DNA from: SYAC01 sp046048055
GTDB lineage: Bacteria > Planctomycetota > Phycisphaerae > Phycisphaerales > SM1A02
Assembly (NCBI GenBank): GCA_046048055.1
Contig: JBJOGW010000012.1
Location: 1 to 25,813, forward strand
Direction: 5' to 3'
DNA length: 25,813 nt
Within the stretch, counting starts at the first letter, position 1, and each line of letters opens with the position of its first letter. The notes under the pieces were generated by a model. That model did not search any database. It was not told the DNA's origin and saw only the letters and a program-made list of their open reading frames with translations. This document shows, one piece after another, positions 22,765-25,813 of the stretch. Made by a program: the position numbers and the translations under genes.

Positions 22765-24324
22765 GTGACCCGTCGCGATGGCAGCTTGGTGACCGGATTT
22801 CTGGCCCTGATGGCCATGCTCGCGGGCTGCCGCTCCCAGCCCGCCGCCGCCATCCCGTGGCACGCGGGCAAGGCCGAGCATCTGGCGGTTCGAGGTCCCA
22901 AGCGACCGGAGTACCCGTTCACCACTCGGATCGCCAACATGGAATTGCGATCGCCGGAGGGCGGCAGCGACGGCTTCGGCGCCTCCATCGGCCTGGGCAT
23001 CCACACCGCCGTGATCGGCGCGCCCGGCGCGAACGGCGGCGGTGCGGTGTGGGTCATGGACCCGCAGGATCCAGCCAAGCCGTGGACCAGGCTCGAGCCA
23101 CCCGCCGATCCGCAGGTGATGGGCTTTGGTGAGGCTGTGGCCGTGTCGCCGGATGGCCGGTGGATCGCGGTGGGCGCGCCTCGCAGCACGGTGGATGGCA
23201 TGCTGGAGGCCGGCCGGGTGTTTCTCTGGGAGCGCGTCGAGGGTGGCTGGAGGTATGCGCAGTCGTTCAAGGGCGATCCGGTACTCGAGGACGCCCAGCT
23301 GGGCACCAGCCTGGCGATTGGTGTGCTGGAGACGCCGTTCGGATCCAAGGTCCGTCTCAGCTGGACCCTGATGGCGGGCGCTCCTCGCGTGGACATCGAC
23401 AACGACATCGACCGCGGACTGGTTCTGGTCTGGGACGGCGACTCCGAGGGTCGGTGGAAACCGGGACCCATGCTCAAGTGGACCGGGGCTCGTGGCTCAG
23501 CCAGATTCGGTCAGAGCGTGTCCATCATCATGGGCCGCAACCTCACCGCCGCGCTCGTGGGCGCTCCTGGCGCAAGGACCGGCCGCGGGCATCTCTCGGG
23601 CGGTGCCTCGGTGTTCACGCAGGCGCTGGGCTCGTGGCGCGAGGACCCCCGAGCCCTCATCACCGGCAGCGACCTGGGGCCATCGGATCAGTTCGGTGCC
23701 GCCGTGAGCATCGGCCCCGATGTGGCGGTGGTGGGAGCCACCGAGGCCAACCTGTCCGATGCCCGCGATGCGGGACGCATCTTCGTCTTCCGCAACGTGC
23801 AGGCGGCGCCCATGCCCGGCGGTGGCAAGCAGCGGTCCCCGCCTCGAGCCTGGATGGAGGAGGCTTCGCTGGTCTCCCCGCGCCCCATGCGCACCGCGTC
23901 GTTCGGTTCGTCGGTGGCGATCGCGGCCGAACGCATCGTGGCGGGAAGTCCCGAGGCGGCGATGGACGCCACCCCATCCGCCGGCGTGGCCTTCACGTTC
24001 CGCAAGGTGACGCCGGTGCAGCCGAGCGATCCAAAGTGGATGCCTGAGAGCGAGCTGCGGGCGAGGATGCCGACCATGGGTGGTCGGTTTGGAGACCAGG
24101 TGGACCTGATCGAGGACTACATGCTGGTGTCCGAACCGCGAACCGGCTCTGGCGTGGTGCACCTGTTCATCCGCGACAACGACGCATGGGGGCTGCCCGT
24201 GCCGGGATCGGAGCCCGCCCAGGCACCGGATGCAGCCATGCCACAGCCGGAGAAGGCCGCCGAACCGGCCGAGACTGGCGCTGCAGAACCTGCCGCAGCC
24301 GGGCAACCCCCCATTCCGGTATAG
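22765..24324 (+). CDS. FG-GAP seven-bladed beta-propeller lipoprotein
   Basis: 519 residues from a GTG start. TRR, then a hydrophobic core and the lipobox MLAGC with Cys22, mark a lipoprotein. The rest is an FG-GAP repeat propeller. Seven blades can be counted. Each has an FG-x-x-(V/L/I) entry (FGASI 71, FGEAV 121, LGTSL 179, FGQSV 248, FGAAV 310, FGSSV 380, FGDQV 442) and a GAP-like turn (GAPG 85, GAPR 137, GAPR 205, GAPG 266, GATE 324, GSPE 394, SEPR 455). The acidic repeats may bind calcium as in integrin alpha chains, though the Asp loops are only partly formed. The Pro/Ala/Glu-rich tail (about 478-519) is disordered. Ligand unknown; surface display is likely. The stop codon overlaps the tRNA-Ser promoter. 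Confidence 0.85.
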   Translation: MTRRDGSLVTGFLALMAMLAGCRSQPAAAIPWHAGKAEHLAVRGPKRPEYPFTTRIANMELRSPEGGSDGFGASIGLGIHTAVIGAPGANGGGAVWVMDPQDPAKPWTRLEPPADPQVMGFGEAVAVSPDGRWIAVGAPRSTVDGMLEAGRVFLWERVEGGWRYAQSFKGDPVLEDAQLGTSLAIGVLETPFGSKVRLSWTLMAGAPRVDIDNDIDRGLVLVWDGDSEGRWKPGPMLKWTGARGSARFGQSVSIIMGRNLTAALVGAPGARTGRGHLSGGASVFTQALGSWREDPRALITGSDLGPSDQFGAAVSIGPDVAVVGATEANLSDARDAGRIFVFRNVQAAPMPGGGKQRSPPRAWMEEASLVSPRPMRTASFGSSVAIAAERIVAGSPEAAMDATPSAGVAFTFRKVTPVQPSDPKWMPESELRARMPTMGGRFGDQVDLIEDYMLVSEPRTGSGVVHLFIRDNDAWGLPVPGSEPAQAPDAAMPQPEKAAEPAETGAAEPAAAGQPPIPV

Positions 24325-24325
24325 T
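24320..24325 (+). promoter_or_regulatory. TATAGT -10 box of tRNA-Ser
   Basis: TATAGT lies 12 bp before the mature tRNA 5' end and contains the TAG stop of the upstream gene. No convincing -35 box is seen 16-18 bp upstream. Confidence 0.45.
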
Positions 24326-24337
24326 TTCTCGTTCGTC

Positions 24338-24424
24338 GGACAGGTGTCCGAGCGGTTGAAGGAGCAGCATTGGAAATGCTGTATGCGGGTAACCGCATCG
24401 CGGGTTCGAATCCCGCCCTGTCCG
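24338..24424 (+). tRNA. tRNA-Ser(GGA)
   Basis: 87-nt class II tRNA that folds fully. The acceptor stem is GGACAGG/CCTGTCC with discriminator G. The anticodon stem is CAGCA/TGCTG around loop TTGGAAA with anticodon GGA at 24372-24374. The long variable arm is ATGCGG-GTAA-CCGCAT, and the T arm is GCGGG-TTCGAAT-CCCGC. It reads UCC/UCU serine codons. No CCA is encoded. Confidence 0.97.
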
Positions 24425-24428
24425 CTTC

Positions 24429-24453
24429 GGGCGGTGCGCCCCCAGCACCGCCC
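24429..24453 (+). terminator. hairpin after tRNA-Ser
   Basis: GGGCGGTGC, 7-nt loop, GCACCGCCC: a perfect 9-bp stem 4 bp after the tRNA, followed only by TTCC. A possible terminator or processing signal between the two tRNA genes. Confidence 0.45.
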
Positions 24454-24496
24454 TTCCGGCGACCTGCGGCCACGGGGAGGCCTCGGGACAACTTGG

Positions 24497-24570
24497 CGGG
24501 CTGTAGCGCAGCTTGGTAGCGCGTTTGACTGGGGGTCAAAAGGTCGCAGGTTCAAATCCTGTCAGCCCGA
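24497..24570 (+). tRNA. tRNA-Pro(GGG)
   Basis: 74-nt tRNA. The acceptor stem CGGGCTG/CAGCCCG starts with C1-G72 and has discriminator A73, the bacterial proline identity set. The anticodon stem TTTGA/TCAAA holds loop CTGGGGG with anticodon GGG at 24531-24533. The T arm contains GGTTCAAATCC. It reads CCC/CCU codons. No CCA is encoded. Confidence 0.97.
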
Positions 24571-24581
24571 CTCCTCCGCCC

Positions 24582-24610
24582 AGAACCGGAAGGCCTCGCC
24601 TTCCGGTTCT
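24582..24610 (+). terminator. strong hairpin terminator after tRNA-Pro
   Basis: AGAACCGGAAGG, loop CCTCG, CCTTCCGGTTCT: a perfect 12-bp stem starting 12 bp after the tRNA, followed by TCGCTTTGG. The U-tract is modest but the stem is the strongest in the window. It could also stop minus-strand transcripts that read through the next terminator. Confidence 0.75.
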
Positions 24611-24668
24611 TCGCTTTGGGGGCGGGTCCGCCTGACTCGGCGGCAACCCTGGTCAGGCCGGAACAAGA

Positions 24669-24700
24669 AAGCCCCCCGGCGTGCGTGCGCCGAGGGGCTT
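24669..24700 (-). terminator. terminator of PEP-CTERM-like gene
   Basis: Read on the minus strand, AAGCCCCTCGGCG pairs with CGCCGGGGGGCTT across a 6-nt loop (13 positions, one mismatch) and is followed by TCTTGTT. It lies 54 bp beyond the stop codon at 24755. Confidence 0.75.
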
Positions 24701-24754
24701 GGGAGTTGACCCGCCGCGCGTCCGCGGAGGGAAGATGCGACTTGTTGAAGTGAC

Positions 24755-25396
24755 TCAGTTGCGGCGGCGACGACCCATCAGGCCAGCGGCACCGAGCAGC
24801 GCGATCGCGCCGGGGGCGGGGACGACGGCGGCCGAGAGTTGGTCGAAGGTTCCGCTGTCTGCCTGAGACCACGGGTACTGCGGCCCGGAGAAGGAGCCGC
24901 GAACCCACTCGCCCGCGGTGTAGGTGAAGTTGATGCCACCCTGTACCGACAGGCTTCCGTCATTGACGAAGGTCGTCCACAAGACATTGATCTGGGCGCC
25001 TTCAGCGGGCGTCGATGGATCCAAGGCGAGGGTGGCGGTGAATCCCAGGGGATTGGGTTGGCTGCCACCATACGTCGATGCCGTGCTGAACGTCGAACCG
25101 CCGGCCCCTCGGACAAATCCGTACTGCGAGGAAGACGCGGAGGGATTCGTGCCGGCGGCGAAGGTGGACATGAGCGTCTGCTGGGACCAGCCGGTGGGCA
25201 GGTTGTAGGTCGTTCCATCCGTGATGCTCTGCACCGATGCAGGGCCGTTGTCGACCTTGACCGCGATCCCGACGAGCAGCGTCGACGGGCCGTTCGGGCC
25301 CCAGTTGACTGTGAACGACACCACCGACGCCCCAGCCGAACCCGCCACGGCCACGCTGGCCACGACACTGCACATGCCAAGAGGATTGCTTCGCAT
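24755..25396 (-). CDS. exported protein with PEP-CTERM-like sorting tail
   Basis: 213-residue exported protein. The N-terminus (MRSNPLGMCSVVASVAVAGSAGA) is a signal peptide. The body is rich in Ser, Gly, Thr and beta-prone residues (SVVSFTVNWGPNG...), with no enzyme motif. The C-terminus has VPAPGA, a hydrophobic stretch and a final RRRRN: the tripartite exosortase-type sorting signal in the form usual for Phycisphaerae. An exosortase is expected to process it; none is in the window. ATG 25396 is preferred over 25450 because AAGGA (25404-25408) sits 7 nt upstream and the signal peptide then starts properly. It is the only transcription-unit-leading gene here with a clear Shine-Dalgarno and a long leader. 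A terminator follows. Confidence 0.85.
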   Translation of the reverse strand: MRSNPLGMCSVVASVAVAGSAGASVVSFTVNWGPNGPSTLLVGIAVKVDNGPASVQSITDGTTYNLPTGWSQQTLMSTFAAGTNPSASSSQYGFVRGAGGSTFSTASTYGGSQPNPLGFTATLALDPSTPAEGAQINVLWTTFVNDGSLSVQGGINFTYTAGEWVRGSFSGPQYPWSQADSGTFDQLSAAVVPAPGAIALLGAAGLMGRRRRN

Positions 25397-25403
25397 CTTC
25401 GAT

Positions 25404-25553
25404 TCCTTGGGGCCTTGCCCCGAAATGACTTGCCCGCTCCCAGCGGGCACGTGACAGCCGAGACCGTCGGCGAACGGCCTTCCCTCGGTGCCGCCTGAAC
25501 ATCAGGCGGCGAATCTCAGGTGAGCTGGTCGGTGGCAGTTCCCACTGGCCGAC
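25404..25553 (-). promoter_or_regulatory. structured 5' leader of PEP-CTERM-like gene
   Basis: Five consecutive hairpins on the minus-strand transcript before ATG 25396. In transcript order they are: 25528-25553 (GTCGG/CCGAC outer stem and CAGT/ACTG inner stem), 25490-25510 (perfect 9-bp stem, 3-nt loop), 25458-25488 (CCGAG/CTCGG plus an inner 6-bp stem with a G-U pair), 25431-25449 (perfect 8-bp stem, loop of three) and 25409-25421 (GGGGC/GCCCC). The last hairpin directly abuts the AAGGA ribosome site and carries AAG in its loop. I cannot match it to a known riboswitch. Confidence 0.5.
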
Positions 25554-25813
25554 GGCTTCGCCCTGCGCAAGGAAGAACGAGAAATCCCCCCTCCCCCTCA
25601 CGAAGGTTGCGATTTTGTGCTCATTGCTGCGACATGCAGAGTCCCATGCGATCCGAGAACGGCCTTCCAAGCCCCAGCAAGGCCGATTCCAACCCCCCAC
25701 CACCCCAAACCCAGCTCCGCATCCAGCCTGACCCGCAAAGCGGTATCGCGCCGAGCGCAGCGAGAGACCAATCCACCCAAGCAGGATGGCCCATGCCGAG
25801 CGGAGCGAGAAGC
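25554..25813. other. gene-poor end of window, promoter region
   Basis: No convincing coding frame on either strand. It includes a pyrimidine-rich run on the plus strand (25586-25599, CCCCCCTCCCCC type). It must hold the promoter of the minus-strand PEP-CTERM-like gene, but no clear -35/-10 pair was found. A 16-bp direct repeat occurs near the end. Confidence 0.5.
25750..25810. repeat. pair of 16-bp direct repeats
   Basis: GCCGAGCGCAGCGAGA (25750-25765) and GCCGAGCGGAGCGAGA (25795-25810) differ at one base and are 45 bp apart start to start. This GAGCGnAGCGAG type of intergenic repeat occurs in many high-GC genomes; further copies may lie beyond the window end. Confidence 0.5.

Noticed and set aside
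24630..24658. GCCTGAC/GTCAGGC inverted repeat between the two terminators
   Set aside because: Seven bp with a loop of 15 or more and no tail; too weak beside the two clear hairpins.
25404..25585. Known riboswitch (cyclic-di-GMP, cobalamin or glycine) in the leader
   Set aside because: A GGGCGAAGCC stretch recalls the c-di-GMP-I core, but the matching ACGCAAAGCC and tetraloop-receptor parts are not present; no B12-box or glycine core either.
25598..25780. 60-codon minus-strand frame at the window end
   Set aside because: No ribosome site, no recognisable pattern, and located in the likely promoter region of the PEP-CTERM-like gene.
1..25813. CRISPR arrays, insertion sequences, prophage or defence genes
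   Set aside because: No regularly spaced repeats, transposase, integrase or defence-family motifs were found on either strand.

Overview
High-GC (about two thirds by eye), densely coded bacterial chromosome window with short gaps, many 1-8 bp gene overlaps and no mobile element, CRISPR array or rRNA. Several features point to a planctomycete, most likely class Phycisphaerae. They are a PEP-CTERM-like tail of the VPAPGA...RRRRN type, a membrane protein ending in a CPACGY...CPECG zinc ribbon, a HTH protein with acidic ELDL repeats and a membrane anchor, DUF1573 and FG-GAP envelope proteins, and a PSMA-like M28 peptidase. The lineage is inferred from these family habits; there is no 16S in the window.

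Layout. 1-4619 (+): fabF, a GH15 glucoamylase-like hydrolase and a cobalamin-binding protein with the CarH photoreceptor signature. 4639-6144 (-): PIN-PhoH ATPase. 6253-9131 (+): Bax inhibitor-1 family protein, a translationally coupled zinc-ribbon membrane protein, and a NIF3 family protein. 9189-10169 (-): ROK family sugar kinase, divergent from gatC-gatA (10222-12002, +). 12006-13564 (-): mutY overlapping a small lipoprotein gene. 13710-15615 (+): HTH/ELDL-repeat membrane protein and phosphatidylserine decarboxylase. 15595-19358 (-): probable operon of DUF1573 protein, metallophosphoesterase, tsaB and a degenerate receiver-GAF protein. 19423-22709 (-): secreted MsrB-MsrA fusion followed by the M28 peptidase. 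22765-24324 (+): seven-bladed FG-GAP lipoprotein. 24338-24570 (+): tRNA-Ser(GGA) and tRNA-Pro(GGG). 24755-25396 (-): PEP-CTERM-like exported protein behind a long, strongly structured 5' leader. The last 260 bp hold no convincing gene.

Most genes are housekeeping (fatty acid and phospholipid synthesis, tRNA charging and modification, DNA repair, sugar phosphorylation) or envelope functions. I see no complete novel defence or biosynthetic system. The signals most worth following are four. (1) A repeated TANNNT -10-like box lies 6-10 nt before the start codon of most transcription-unit-leading genes, suggesting leaderless mRNAs. (2) The CarH-like B12 domain is fused to an unusual N-terminal helical domain instead of a DNA-binding domain. 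(3) The HTH / ELDL-repeat / two-TM protein has an unusual architecture. (4) Five consecutive hairpins precede the PEP-CTERM-like gene.
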